Positions 41,947 through 50,786 of a DNA stretch of 64,000 nt are shown in pieces. The stretch spans positions 386,251 to 450,250 of the forward strand of contig NZ_BMDR01000002.1 in NCBI RefSeq assembly GCF_014635885.1, written 5' to 3'. Positions within the stretch are counted from its first letter, which is position 1, and every line of letters begins with the position of its first letter. The notes beneath the pieces were generated by a model. It searched no databases. It was not told the DNA's origin and saw nothing but the letters and a program-made list of their open reading frames with translations. The translations under genes were made by a program, and so were the position numbers. Source of the DNA: Acinetobacter vivianii (GTDB lineage: Bacteria > Pseudomonadota > Gammaproteobacteria > Pseudomonadales > Moraxellaceae).

Positions 41947-42852
41947 TTATTGAACGTTTAATTGCTGTAATGCAGCAACACGTTGTTCAATGGTTGGGTG
42001 GGTCTGGAATAAAGCCGCTAAGCTAAAGCCTTGTTCCTTACCTTCCGTAATCGCAAATGCTTTCATTTCTTTCGGCATTTGATCTGGCATTTCTGACTCT
42101 GCTTGTAAGCGAAGTAGTGCAGAAATCATGGCCTGTTTACCAGCTAAACGTGCGCCAGCTTCGTCTGCGCGATATTCACGTTGACGAGAGAACCACATCA
42201 CGATGGTAGAAGCCAAAATACCGAATACGATGTCGAGTACAATCGTAATGGCAAAATAAGCAAGACCTGGTGCTTCACCATCTTCACGACCAAATACGTT
42301 ACGGTCGATGAAGTCACCTGCAATACGTGCAAAGAACATCACGAAGGCGTTGACGACACCTTGGATCAGCGCAAGGGTAACCATGTCACCATTTGCAACG
42401 TGACCAATTTCGTGAGCCAGTACAGCACGAAGTTCATCTTTGTTCATACGCTCGAGTAGACCTGTTGAAACAGCTACCAAAGCATCATTTTTATTCCAAC
42501 CTGTCGCAAATGCATTGGATTGGTAAGAAGGGAAAATACCCACTTCAGGCATGTTAATACCTGCACGTTGAGATAATTGCGCCACTTCTTGTAATAACCA
42601 AGCTTCTGCTTGACTACGGGGTGCATTTGGGTCAATTAATTCTGTCCCAGTGGTTTTTTTAGCCATCCACTTCGACATGAATAGGGAAATAATAGAACCC
42701 ACCATACCAAAGACAAAACAGACGACCAGTAGGTTGCCTAGATTCAAGCCACCCGCGCCATGGTAACTACCGACACCGAAGAGTGACAAGATAATGCCAG
42801 CTACAACCAGTACCGCGAGGTTGGTTAGCAAGAACAAACCAATCCGCATCAT
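41947..42852 (-). CDS. htpX: Membrane zinc metalloprotease HtpX
   Basis: A 301-residue protein. Two N-terminal TM helices precede the M48 catalytic motif [19 protein letters not shown], with the distal zinc ligand Glu in [10 protein letters not shown]. More hydrophobic helices lie between. It is an inner-membrane quality-control protease, complementary to FtsH, which is also encoded in this window. The start has a GAGGG ribosome site. In E. coli it is induced through CpxR; no CpxR box was identified here. Confidence 0.96.
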   Translation of the reverse strand: MMRIGLFLLTNLAVLVVAGIILSLFGVGSYHGAGGLNLGNLLVVCFVFGMVGSIISLFMSKWMAKKTTGTELIDPNAPRSQAEAWLLQEVAQLSQRAGINMPEVGIFPSYQSNAFATGWNKNDALVAVSTGLLERMNKDELRAVLAHEIGHVANGDMVTLALIQGVVNAFVMFFARIAGDFIDRNVFGREDGEAPGLAYFAITIVLDIVFGILASTIVMWFSRQREYRADEAGARLAGKQAMISALLRLQAESEMPDQMPKEMKAFAITEGKEQGFSLAALFQTHPTIEQRVAALQQLNVQ

Positions 42853-43069
42853 TGAGAAAACCCTCTTATAGAGAAAAAGTGATCTGATTTATAAATTATA
42901 AATCATAACGCTAATATGCAGGGCGAACCCTAAAAATTCAAGAAAAAAATGGGCGTAGATACATTTAGCCAATAAAATTATGAACTGGCTGTGAAACAGG
43001 GACTTAAAAGCTGTTTTGTATAAAAAATAGCAAGCAAAATCATTCTATGAGAATGGATGGCCTGAATTG

Positions 43070-43936
43070 TTAATCACTGAGACGTATTCGGGCCGATGCA
43101 GTGGCATTGGTGGTGGTATAGGTACCAGATGGGGCATCGGTAAAGGTTCCATCTGCAAGGGTAATGATCTGACGGTTATATTGTTTGGGTGCTGGGGGCG
43201 GTTCAGCAATATTATTCGATGATGAGCTGTAATTGGCTGATTGAGCCAGTACTTGGCTAGTGTTACTTGAATCTGTAAAAGTGCCTAAGCCAGAAGCATA
43301 GAGGTTCTGATAACGGCTGGTGACGCGACGGACATAATCTTGCGTTTCGCGAAATGGGGGAATGCCGCCATATTTATCCACATTGCCTTCACCCGCATTA
43401 TAGGCAGCAATGGCCAATTGGGTATTACCATTAAAACGTTTCAGTAACCAGCTTAGATACTTGGCACCACCAAAAATGTTTTGTTGAGGATCATAAGCAT
43501 TACTGACATTAAATCGGCGCGCTGTTGCAGGCATAAGCTGCATGAGACCCTGAGCGCCCACAGGAGAGCGAGCCTTGATATTAAATCCAGACTCGGTATG
43601 CATGACCGCTTTGATTAAGCCCTCAGAAATACCGTGCTGTTGAGCGGCCTGACGGATCAGTTGGTCAAATGCATTTTTATTGCGACTATAGCTTGGCAGT
43701 ACAGAGGCTTCACTTGCACCCCAGTTACTATAGCTATGAATATTACTGTCGGGATAATAAGTTGCTTTAACGACTTTTAAATGACTGTACTCTGCTTTCT
43801 TCTTATTGGTGAGTAGCGTTGTACCATTATCATCTTTAAATTGATAAATCGTCTGCCCAGCATAACTTGATGCTGTACCATTAAAAAAACCGATTGTTCC
43901 CAAGCAAACAGCAAAAAAATAAGTTGTTTTGTTCAT
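43070..43936 (-). CDS. SLT-domain lytic transglycosylase
   Basis: A 288-residue protein. A signal peptide (cleavage near SSYAGQ) is followed by a short DUF4124-like segment (TIYQFKDDNGTTLLTNKK), then the goose-lysozyme-like SLT domain with catalytic Glu in AVMHTESGFNIKARSPVGAQGLMQLMPATARRFNV and AIAAYNAGEGNVDKYGGIPPFRETQDYVRRV. It cleaves glycan strands to 1,6-anhydro ends in the periplasm. The low-complexity Ser/Asn-rich C-terminal tail is unusual but probably not functional. Confidence 0.93.
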   Translation of the reverse strand: MNKTTYFFAVCLGTIGFFNGTASSYAGQTIYQFKDDNGTTLLTNKKKAEYSHLKVVKATYYPDSNIHSYSNWGASEASVLPSYSRNKNAFDQLIRQAAQQHGISEGLIKAVMHTESGFNIKARSPVGAQGLMQLMPATARRFNVSNAYDPQQNIFGGAKYLSWLLKRFNGNTQLAIAAYNAGEGNVDKYGGIPPFRETQDYVRRVTSRYQNLYASGLGTFTDSSNTSQVLAQSANYSSSSNNIAEPPPAPKQYNRQIITLADGTFTDAPSGTYTTTNATASARIRLSD

Positions 43937-44433
43937 CGTTATAATATTCGCGAAAGGATGAGCATAAGTTTCATGTGGCAGTTTAACAAAAAAATGTAAA
44001 AAAAGATCTTTTGCTACAATTTTTTTATTTTTTAGTGTCAGACAAAAATCAAGTCAATTTGTTCGAATGTTCAGCAAAAAAAATTAAAATATTTTTTTTA
44101 AAAAGTAAGTCTTGACTTATATAAGTTATTGATTTTAATTGTATAAAATGATTGGTTAAAAAATGATCAATCTAATGGGAAGCCTTATTTTAAGATAAAA
44201 GCAGTTTGTCAATAGCTAAGAAATCCACAAATTTATCCACAGCTTTTGTGGACAACTGTGGAAAAGTTTGAAATATAAGCGATCTAGGCCATTCTGGATT
44301 ATTTTGATCAGAATTTTACCAGTATGAAACTGAAATATGACGATTGAAAGAAATTGAAAAATTCTTTAGATGCGCATTTTTTCGGAATGAGATAAAATCG
44401 CGCGGTATTTTTGTTTATGAGTAAATCACGTCT
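43937..44433. other. AT-rich divergent intergenic region
   Basis: 497 bp between the divergent transglycosylase gene and ttcA. The part 43985-44215 is strikingly AT-rich with A and T runs. The part 44221-44265 holds DnaA-box-like 9-mers, listed separately. No ORF of interest or RNA gene was seen. Confidence 0.7.
44221..44265. promoter_or_regulatory. Cluster of DnaA-box-like 9-mers
   Basis: A perfect TTATCCACA lies at 44233-44241. Opposite-strand near-matches TGTGGACAA (44247-44255) and TGTGGAAAA (44257-44265) follow, each one mismatch from TGTGGATAA. A weaker AAATCCACA lies at 44221-44229. All fall within 45 bp beside an AT-rich tract. This may be a DnaA-responsive control site or a titration site. 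It is not evidence of an origin, since dnaA, dnaN and rpmH are absent. Confidence 0.4.
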
Positions 44434-45339
44434 ATGTACGCGCCAGTGGAGTCCAACCAAGGATTTAATTTCAAGCCAGAGCTTCCGACAAGTTCGGCGT
44501 ATTATCGCCTGTTGAAAAAACTTCGTCGTCAGGTGGGGCATGCAATTCGTGATTACAACATGATCGAAGAGGGTGACAAGGTCATGGTCTGCGTGTCTGG
44601 CGGTAAAGACAGCTATACCATGCTTGATATCTTGTTGCAATTCAAGCGTATTGCGCCAATTAACTTTGATGTTGTGGCGGTCAATCTAGATCAGAAACAG
44701 CCAGGTTTCCCTGAAGATGTCTTGCCACGTTATATGGAAGAGAACAATATTCCATATTACATTCTGGAAAAAGATACCTATACCATTACCAAGCGTTTAA
44801 CGCCTGAAGGTAAGACGTATTGCGCGGTATGCTCACGTTTACGCCGTGGCTCACTCTATGGCTTTGCACAGGAAATCGGCGCGACTAAAGTGGCGTTGGG
44901 TCACCATCGCGATGACATCATGGCAACATTCTTTTTGAATTTATTCCATGGTGGCAGTTTGAAAGCGATGCCGCCAAAACTTCTATCTTCTGATAAAAAG
45001 AATATCCTGATCCGTCCTTTGGCTTATGTCGAAGAGAAGGACATCATCAAGTATGCTGAATTACGTCAGTTCCCGATCATTCCATGTAATTTGTGTGGTT
45101 CACAAGAAAACTTACAGCGTGCCATTATCAATGACATGTTACGTGAATGGGACAAGCAACATCCAAAACGTCTGCACAGCATTTTCGGTGCGTTACAGAA
45201 CGTTTCTCCATCGCAACTGGCAGACCGTGAGTTATTCGACTTTGAAGCTTTAGATGGTCAACGCGAGTTTGATATGAAGGATCCAGAAGAGATGAAGAAC
45301 CGTCTTGATGTGGTCAACCTGAGTTTTGCAGCAGAGTAA
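44434..45339 (+). CDS. ttcA: tRNA 2-thiocytidine biosynthesis protein TtcA
   Basis: A 301-residue protein. The PP-loop [17 protein letters not shown] binds [13 protein letters not shown] and the later PCNLCGSQ supply the Cys residues that ligate the Fe-S cluster. [14 protein letters not shown] completes the family signature. It thiolates C32 in certain tRNA anticodon loops. It is a single gene with a good terminator. Confidence 0.97.
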   Translation: MYAPVESNQGFNFKPELPTSSAYYRLLKKLRRQVGHAIRDYNMIEEGDKVMVCVSGGKDSYTMLDILLQFKRIAPINFDVVAVNLDQKQPGFPEDVLPRYMEENNIPYYILEKDTYTITKRLTPEGKTYCAVCSRLRRGSLYGFAQEIGATKVALGHHRDDIMATFFLNLFHGGSLKAMPPKLLSSDKKNILIRPLAYVEEKDIIKYAELRQFPIIPCNLCGSQENLQRAIINDMLREWDKQHPKRLHSIFGALQNVSPSQLADRELFDFEALDGQREFDMKDPEEMKNRLDVVNLSFAAE

Positions 45340-45356
45340 AGTGTAAAACTTTTTGA

Positions 45357-45382
45357 AAAGGTACTGGTTAAGTACCTTTTTT
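45357..45382 (+). terminator. Terminator of ttcA
   Basis: A stem AAAAGGTACT/AGTACCTTTT with a T run, 18 bp after the ttcA stop. Confidence 0.88.
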
Positions 45383-45535
45383 TTATAAAAAATTTAAAAA
45401 TTGAATCCCGCGTACAAAAAATCATAGCCTAAAATAAAAATTACATGCTATAACAGGGCACAAGCAAATTGCTTCATGAGATGTCGTCTGGATAGATGAC
45501 ACAAGAAATTGAACAAATACATTTGAGGAATAATC

Positions 45536-45919
45536 ATGGCTGCATTTTTAACTGATGATTGGTTTGCAACTGTTGAAAAACTTACTGCTGAAGCTGGTGA
45601 TTTAAACTTGCCACCTGCGCTTGCGAATTTAGCGATTAACTTGGTTGTAACAGATGCAGCTGGTAATACAGAGTTAGCTTTAGATGCGGGTAAAATCCAA
45701 AAAGGTTTATCTTCAAATGCTAAAACAACTTTGAACATGGATGCTGAAACTTTACGTAAAGTATTCCTTGAGTTTGACATGGCTGCTGCAATGCAAGCAT
45801 TCATGACTGGTAAAATCAAGGTTCAAGGTGATATGTCTCAGCTTATGGCTTTACAAACAGCGAAGCCAAGCCAAGAGCAAAAAGATTTATTCAAGAAAGT
45901 ACTTGAGCAAACTGCTTAA
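45536..45919 (+). CDS. SCP2 sterol-binding-domain protein
   Basis: A 127-residue protein with no signal peptide. The SCP2-like pattern is VTDAAGNTELALDAGKIQKGLSSNAKTTLNMDAETLRKVFLEFDMAAAMQAFMTGKIKVQGDMSQLMALQ, ending with the family-typical GKIKVQGDMSQLM. It probably binds lipid or acyl ligands in the cytoplasm. Some relatives in Acinetobacter sit near fatty-acid genes; that is not the case here. The GAGGAATAATC ribosome site supports the ATG. Confidence 0.88.
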   Translation: MAAFLTDDWFATVEKLTAEAGDLNLPPALANLAINLVVTDAAGNTELALDAGKIQKGLSSNAKTTLNMDAETLRKVFLEFDMAAAMQAFMTGKIKVQGDMSQLMALQTAKPSQEQKDLFKKVLEQTA

Positions 45920-45933
45920 ATTCTTTTTATATA

Positions 45934-45962
45934 AAAAAGCTTACCCTCAGGTAAGCTTTTTT
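45934..45962. terminator. Bidirectional terminator
   Basis: A stem AAAAAGCTTACC/GGTAAGCTTTTT with a 4-nt loop (CTCA), between the convergent SCP2 and MltF-like genes. Confidence 0.9.
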
Positions 45963-45974
45963 ATTGCCTTAAAT

Positions 45975-47084
45975 TTAGACATCAATACGACTATTGGTTT
46001 TGATGTGCTCTAAATAAGTACGAATACGCGTGACATATTGTAGCGCTTGCTTATAACGACCATTACGCGCCTGATTGCGCTGCAAGTGATCGTATAAGTT
46101 CACCCATTGATTCGGATCTTTGCCTTGGGCACGGATACGCTTCTGGATCTGGCTGACTGCGCCAGGGCCCATATTATAAGCCACCAATGCATACCAGTTG
46201 CGATCTGGGTAAGGAACGTTAGAGAACTGGTCTAGCATCAAATCAAAATATTTGGCACCGCCTTGAATACTTTGGTTCGGATCAGAACGATTACTCACAC
46301 CCATGGCTCGAGCTGTGTTATTGGTCAACATCATTAAACCACGAACACCAGTGGGAGAGACTGAGGTCGGTTTAAGATAAGACTCCTGATAGCCAATCGC
46401 TGCGAGTAAGTGCCAATCTAAATTGTATCTAGATGCACTTTGTTTAAAGCTAGCTTTATAAATCGGTAAGCGTTGTTTCAGATCTTTCTGAATTGTTGAC
46501 CATGATTCTGGTTTCACAACATTACGATTATAAAATGAAGCCAGCTGTTGGGTCGTACCCGTCTGCTTACTCTGACATACATAACCACTCGCCGTTAAGG
46601 TCAGTGGATCATCTGCCTGTTTAAATACCCAGTTTAATTCAGGATTTAAACCATTTTTGCTCAGGCTGGCCTGATCGCCACAGCTTGCTGAAAAAGAAAC
46701 AAGTTGTTTGTTTTCAATTGCAGCGAGGTTTGCTGTGGTCATGGCAAGATTAGCTTTGCCCTGAGCAACCCATTTCAATGCAGTGGCATTGTCTGGGACA
46801 GTTTTAAAATCAAGTTTTACATTTAGGCTTTGCGCATAGTTACGCGCTAGGTCATAGCCAAAGCCATGTAAAAATTGACCATCGTTAAATACTGTAGTTG
46901 GACTTTCAACTGCAACGACAGTAAGGACATTGGTGGTTACAACAGTGTTGTATTGATGCGATTTTTCTGCATTCAAGCTGTTGAAAGGTAAAGCCGCAAT
47001 AGTTAAAGCTAATGCTTGAAACGGGAGCGTGGAAGATAAAGAGTTAAGGCTAGGCCTAGACCCAGAACTTGAATTACTGTGCAT
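45975..47084 (-). CDS. MltF-like lytic transglycosylase
   Basis: A 369-residue protein. An N-terminal hydrophobic export segment is followed by a periplasmic-binding-protein-like domain (VVAVESPTTVFNDGQFLHGFGYDLARNYAQSLNVKL), a shortened form of the one in MltF. The SLT domain follows with catalytic Glu in AAIGYQESYLKPTSVSPTGVRGLMMLTNNTARAMGV and LVAYNMGPGAVSQIQKR. It is a peptidoglycan-cleaving enzyme, the second SLT protein within 3 kb. It is divergent from host greB; the shared 376-bp spacer presumably contains both promoters. Confidence 0.9.
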   Translation of the reverse strand: MHSNSSSGSRPSLNSLSSTLPFQALALTIAALPFNSLNAEKSHQYNTVVTTNVLTVVAVESPTTVFNDGQFLHGFGYDLARNYAQSLNVKLDFKTVPDNATALKWVAQGKANLAMTTANLAAIENKQLVSFSASCGDQASLSKNGLNPELNWVFKQADDPLTLTASGYVCQSKQTGTTQQLASFYNRNVVKPESWSTIQKDLKQRLPIYKASFKQSASRYNLDWHLLAAIGYQESYLKPTSVSPTGVRGLMMLTNNTARAMGVSNRSDPNQSIQGGAKYFDLMLDQFSNVPYPDRNWYALVAYNMGPGAVSQIQKRIRAQGKDPNQWVNLYDHLQRNQARNGRYKQALQYVTRIRTYLEHIKTNSRIDV

Positions 47085-47460
47085 GTTGTCTCCGCTACAG
47101 GTAATTTATGCCCTAAAAGTTCAGCAATACACTGCCTTAACTTTTAAAAGTTGATAAATTCAATAAGGGGTGGGCAAATCATGAACGTCATTCAAAATGA
47201 CATTGATTAAAGGAAAAAAAGACGCAAATGTTTCACAACATTTATAAGGCGTACAAAAAATAGACAAAAACAAACTTAGGCGCGCATATTAAGCGTCAAA
47301 AATGTGATTGTCAAATTTTGGACTAAAAAAATATGAGAATTGCATCACAAATACATGATTTCGAAAAAGAATAAAATTTATACACTTTAGTCGTGGCGAA
47401 ATAAGGAATACAATGCAAAAACTTGTAAGTGGAATGTTGTTTTAACGTATTTTTAAGCCT
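47085..47460. other. Intergenic region upstream of host greB
   Basis: 376 bp between the divergent MltF-like gene and greB. It still has host character. A TATACA at about 47380 could be a -10. A 10-codon ORF with an AAGGA ribosome site (47413-47445) ends 15 bp before greB; a leader-peptide role is possible but unsupported. Confidence 0.5.
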
Positions 47461-47613
47461 ATGAAATCTAATTTAATTACGCGTACTGGACATGATTTAT
47501 TGGTCGCCGAACTCAAGAAACTTTGGCATGATGAACGTCCTGAAATTACCAAAAAGGTGAATTGGGCCGCGAGCTTAGGTGATCGCTCAGAGAATGCTGA
47601 TTGTTTAATATAA
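47461..47613 (+). pseudogene. greB: Host greB, truncated after codon 47 by island insertion
   Basis: The ATG at 47461 opens a frame whose first 47 codons encode a GreB N-terminus that aligns residue for residue with E. coli GreB. This includes ERPEITKKV and the coiled-coil tip ASLGDRSENAD with both Mg-binding acidic residues (D41, E44). After Asp47 (47601) GreB similarity stops. The next codons read Cys-Leu-Ile and stop at 47613, in sequence that is abruptly AT-rich. The second coiled-coil helix and whole FKBP-like domain are missing. The remainder of the gene is predicted beyond the right end of the window. A 50-residue product would be non-functional for RNA cleavage. Confidence 0.92.
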
Positions 47614-47716
47614 CCCTATTATTTATACTTTTTAATGTATATCTATGATTTTATTTAATTTTATAAAAGTATATATACTATTGGTATGTACTAAAATTAA
47701 AAGGATGTTATAAAAA

Positions 47717-48970
47717 ATGGAAAGAATTCTTTTAGAGATTGTAGAGAAAAATGATGCAAACAAAGAATTGCTACAAGATTACTGGCTTTTTAAAGATACT
47801 ATAAAATTTGATTTTGTTTTTACGGCTAAGTCACTAATATATAAATATAATTTGGATGATTATACAGATCTTACAAAAAAAATTATCAATGCAGGGAGAC
47901 TATTTGTTAGAAGGTTAAAAGATTGTAAAAAGTGTTATATTGAATTTAGTATTGAGGATAGAGCTCATTTTAAAAATTCAAAAATTACAATATTAAATGA
48001 GATTTTTATTTGTTATGATTGTAGGAAAGTTAGAAATAATAAAAAAGTTAACTCCTTAATTTCTGATATTAAAAATCATAATTGTAGAGTAGATGGAGGA
48101 AGCCAAGAATTAATTAAGCTAAGTTATATAGAAAGAATTTACTTATATATTCTAATTGAAAATTATAAAAATAATTTTCCTTCAGAGTGGCGAGCTTTAT
48201 CAGCATTGAACTATTCAGAAAGTCAATATTTAATAAAAAATATTATAGAAAAGGGGTATATAAAAGAATTAGAGTATTGCAACTTTTGTCACACAAGACA
48301 ATTAGAACTTTATACTTTATCTATGCAAGAAAAAAATATGATAGAGGAACAGTTAAAAGAAGAATTAAAGAATTATTTGAAGTTAAATTTCAACTATCAT
48401 TGTCAGATTGTTGTTCCTGATGAGTTTGATAGTATTGAAAGTTGGATGTCAAATGTTTATTCAGAAATTTTAAAAACTAAATTAACTATTGATGATGTTA
48501 AAGAAGTTGAAAATTTTATTTTAAATAAAAGGTTTAATGAAGTTTATAAGTTAGTCAGTTTAGTTTGTGAGAAAAATTCAATATCCTGGTTGAAAAATAA
48601 TGCATTTGATTTTGAAGTTTTAAGATTGAGTCGAAATTTCAACTTGGAAGTTATACATAATATTTTAAGTAAATGTGCTAGGGAGACAGCTGCAGATTTG
48701 TATATAATTGAAAAATCAAAAAATAATAAAGATTTTTTTAAAGTAAATAATATTTATAAACAAAAAATTTCTTTAGATTTTGAAAAGCTAATTAAAAAAA
48801 ATTATCCTGTATTATATTCAAGAAATCTTCCAAATAATTGGGTTTTTTCTGAAGAAGAATTATTTATAAACACTTATATTATTGAAAGTGATCAAAAGTG
48901 GAGTAAATATACACCAAAAGAAATTTTGAATATGTGGTTGGATAAAACGATTTTTGATTTTGAAGAATAA
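47717..48970 (+). CDS. Unknown island protein with two zinc-ribbon-like Cys pairs
   Basis: A 417-residue cytoplasmic protein with very high Lys, Asn and Ile content, typical of the most AT-rich accessory DNA. I recognise no family. Cys pairs CKKC (residue ~74) and CYDC (~104) are spaced like a split zinc ribbon, and a further CNFCH lies at ~194. The C-terminal half is helical. An AAGGA ribosome site precedes the ATG. It is the first gene inside the left end of the island, a position often taken by cargo such as defence genes; a nucleic-acid-binding role is plausible because of the Cys pairs but is inference. Confidence 0.75.
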   Translation: MERILLEIVEKNDANKELLQDYWLFKDTIKFDFVFTAKSLIYKYNLDDYTDLTKKIINAGRLFVRRLKDCKKCYIEFSIEDRAHFKNSKITILNEIFICYDCRKVRNNKKVNSLISDIKNHNCRVDGGSQELIKLSYIERIYLYILIENYKNNFPSEWRALSALNYSESQYLIKNIIEKGYIKELEYCNFCHTRQLELYTLSMQEKNMIEEQLKEELKNYLKLNFNYHCQIVVPDEFDSIESWMSNVYSEILKTKLTIDDVKEVENFILNKRFNEVYKLVSLVCEKNSISWLKNNAFDFEVLRLSRNFNLEVIHNILSKCARETAADLYIIEKSKNNKDFFKVNNIYKQKISLDFEKLIKKNYPVLYSRNLPNNWVFSEEELFINTYIIESDQKWSKYTPKEILNMWLDKTIFDFEE

Positions 48971-49130
48971 AATATAATCGATGCAATGATGTTCCTAATA
49001 AAAAGTAGTATTTTTCTTATTGCACTACCTGAATTCAGTCTTTAAAAAAATCCAGAAATTGGAGTGTCATAAGTTATTTAAATCTAAATGAGGATTATAA
49101 GCCGTGGATACTTAGTCCTCAAAAATGAAT

Positions 49131-49157
49131 AGTTCTATTCTTTATGGGAATAGAACT
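49131..49157. promoter_or_regulatory. Palindromic operator-like site before the Xre gene
   Basis: Perfect 10-bp inverted repeat AGTTCTATTC (49131-49140) and GAATAGAACT (49148-49157) with a 7-bp spacer. It directly abuts the ATG at 49159. A half-site-like GTTCTATT recurs at ~49382. It is probably the binding site for autoregulation by the adjacent HTH protein. Confidence 0.6.
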
Positions 49158-49158
49158 T

Positions 49159-49371
49159 ATGAACGATTTAGCACAAAAAATTGGACATGCGATTCGCACA
49201 TGCAGGGTCGATCAAAAAATTACCCAAGAGAAATTAGCATTACTTTGTAATATTGATCGTAGTTATCTTGGTCGAATTGAACGGGGTGAAGTCAATATCA
49301 CAGTTCTTAAGCTTTATGAAATTGCACACATGCTTGAAGTTGAACCTCAAACTTTATTACCTAAAGCTTGA
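49159..49371 (+). CDS. Small Xre-family HTH regulator (controller-protein-like)
   Basis: A 70-residue protein from the ATG at 49159; an in-frame ATG at 49144 lies inside the palindrome. The whole protein is one HTH_3 domain: IRTCRVDQKITQEKLALLCNIDRSYLGRIERGEVNITVLKLYEIAHMLEVEP. The size, the lack of any extra domain and the palindrome at its start resemble restriction-modification controller (C) proteins. It is transcribed toward the type III mod-res genes 1.6 kb downstream, but two unrelated genes lie between. Which genes it controls besides itself is unknown. Confidence 0.85.
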   Translation: MNDLAQKIGHAIRTCRVDQKITQEKLALLCNIDRSYLGRIERGEVNITVLKLYEIAHMLEVEPQTLLPKA

Positions 49372-49462
49372 GCAAGAGATCGTTCTATTTTCAATAACAA
49401 TTAATTTCATACATCATCTGTACATTTGACTGAGAAATGAAAGTGGTATAGCCTTGGTCACT

Positions 49463-49548
49463 AGGGAGTACCTATAAGATTAGGCAACCCCAATTCCGAG
49501 GCTCGGCAAGATATGTCCGAGCTTTCGTGTTTTTGTACTCCTGTCTTT
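49463..49548 (+). ncRNA. Putative structured RNA
   Basis: A ~85-nt segment closed by AGGGAGTAC (49463-49471) pairing with GTACTCCT (49535-49542). It contains an internal 9-bp hairpin GAGGCTCGG (49498-49506) / CCGAGCTTT (49517-49525) with a 10-nt loop. TCTTTTT follows the closing stem. It is far more GC-rich than the surrounding island DNA and has no ORF. It may be a small RNA or, if transcribed from the other strand, part of the 3' region of the 61-residue gene. No known RNA family is recognised. Confidence 0.4.
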
Positions 49549-49578
49549 TTGAATTGCGAAATGAGGTCTTTTAAGCTT

Positions 49579-49764
49579 TCATTTCATCTTTTCTGTTTTT
49601 TCCTGCTCAACATCTTGTAGCTGTTTTACTTTTGATAAGTCGAATGGTTTTATCTGGCTTAGCAATGCTAAATATGCAGCTGATTTCTGGGCATTCTTAG
49701 TATCTTGACGTAATTCTTCAATTTCTTCAGGCGTCATTCGGTAGTCATCTGGGAATTTAGACAT
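49579..49764 (-). CDS. Small acidic/basic helical protein, 61 residues
   Basis: The protein begins MSKFPDDYRMTPEEIEELRQ and continues as an amphipathic helix, ending in a charged tail (EQEKTEKMK). A GGAGTTATG-type ribosome site precedes the start. No family is recognised. It is antisense-oriented to its neighbours and lies between the structured segment and the lipoprotein gene. It could be a small DNA- or protein-binding partner; nothing in the sequence decides this. Confidence 0.55.
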   Translation of the reverse strand: MSKFPDDYRMTPEEIEELRQDTKNAQKSAAYLALLSQIKPFDLSKVKQLQDVEQEKTEKMK

Positions 49765-49901
49765 AAAAACATAACTCCAAATTTAAGACATCGTAATTTC
49801 AATTAATATTTTAGGGGATTATAATCCTCTTTTGTGCTAATCTTACTTTACTAAATAATAGTAAAAATATTTGGTTTTATATATTTTTGTGGATCATCTA
49901 A

Positions 49902-50786
49902 ATGAAAAATATAAATTTATTTACTTTTCTAAGCGTATGTTTACCATTTGCAGGATGTGTAACAGTTAACTCAATTAAGCCTAGTGATGTAAAAGCTTAT
50001 AACATACCAAATCATTTAATTAATTCTAAGTCTCTAAACGGTAAAGACGGAAATGGTAAGGAATACTTATTTGAAGATGCTGTACCCGATGCCTTAATTC
50101 CTTATACCTATATGAGTAATTTATGTGCTAGCCAAGATGGTCGTTTCTTTCAAATGTCTAAGAGCATGTTCCAGTATTTGAGCGGTACACATATTTCTGC
50201 TTTGAATAATCAACGGCTCGTTTCAGCCACAGGTACATTCAAATGTGCAGCAAAAACACCATGGAATATCTCGATTGAACCTATTTCATCTCGTATTGGG
50301 GGAATGGGGCAGCCTTTGAACTTTGTCACCCTCAAAACAATGGTTATTTCGGATGATGAAGTATATCGTGGTGTGACTGCATATCAGTCAAAGAAAAATA
50401 TTGAAGATAACAATAAAAAACAAGCTATTGAAAAACAAAAACTAGAGCAACAACGATTGAAAAATAACTATGATAGAAACCTTATAACCAATGCCCCCAA
50501 ATTTAAAGATATTGGCCAAACGATTTGTAGAAGTGCAAGACTATCCGAATTTACAGGAACTATTGTTCTAGGGCAGCCAACTTATCATCAAGTTGATGGT
50601 TTGGTTATCGCTAGTTTAGAAGGTTTTTCAAATGATCATGCCAATCTGAAAATCAATCTTAAAGGCTGGCTGAATAATTTTAATCAAATCTCATCAGGAC
50701 CAAATGTTCTATATAAACAGACTCCTTTAGAGGCAGGACGAGTTATATGGGATGATAAGCAAGGGTGGTATAAGTGTATTTATTAA
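49902..50786 (+). CDS. Island-encoded lipoprotein of unknown function
   Basis: A 294-residue protein. The signal is MKNINLFTFLSVCLPFAGC with lipobox FAGC, so it should be outer- or inner-membrane anchored (the residue after Cys is Val, which favours outer-membrane sorting). Two globular parts flank a charged helix at about residues 165-190 (NNKKQAIEKQKLEQQRLKNN). Cys residues (CASQDG, FKCAAK, TICRSA, YKCIY) could form disulfides. No family is recognised. Surface lipoproteins on islands sometimes block phage adsorption or secondary entry, but here that is only a possibility. Confidence 0.75.
   Translation: MKNINLFTFLSVCLPFAGCVTVNSIKPSDVKAYNIPNHLINSKSLNGKDGNGKEYLFEDAVPDALIPYTYMSNLCASQDGRFFQMSKSMFQYLSGTHISALNNQRLVSATGTFKCAAKTPWNISIEPISSRIGGMGQPLNFVTLKTMVISDDEVYRGVTAYQSKKNIEDNNKKQAIEKQKLEQQRLKNNYDRNLITNAPKFKDIGQTICRSARLSEFTGTIVLGQPTYHQVDGLVIASLEGFSNDHANLKINLKGWLNNFNQISSGPNVLYKQTPLEAGRVIWDDKQGWYKCIY

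Noticed and set aside
43985..44265. AT-rich tract plus DnaA boxes as a replication origin
   Set aside because: The chromosomal origin genes dnaA, dnaN and rpmH are absent and there is no replication initiator nearby. A regulatory site is more economical.
49463..49548. Structured segment as a retron msr-msd RNA
   Set aside because: No reverse transcriptase gene is present in the island part visible here.
49159..49764. Xre gene and 61-residue gene as a toxin-antitoxin pair
   Set aside because: They are in opposite orientation, separated by ~200 bp, and neither has toxin features.
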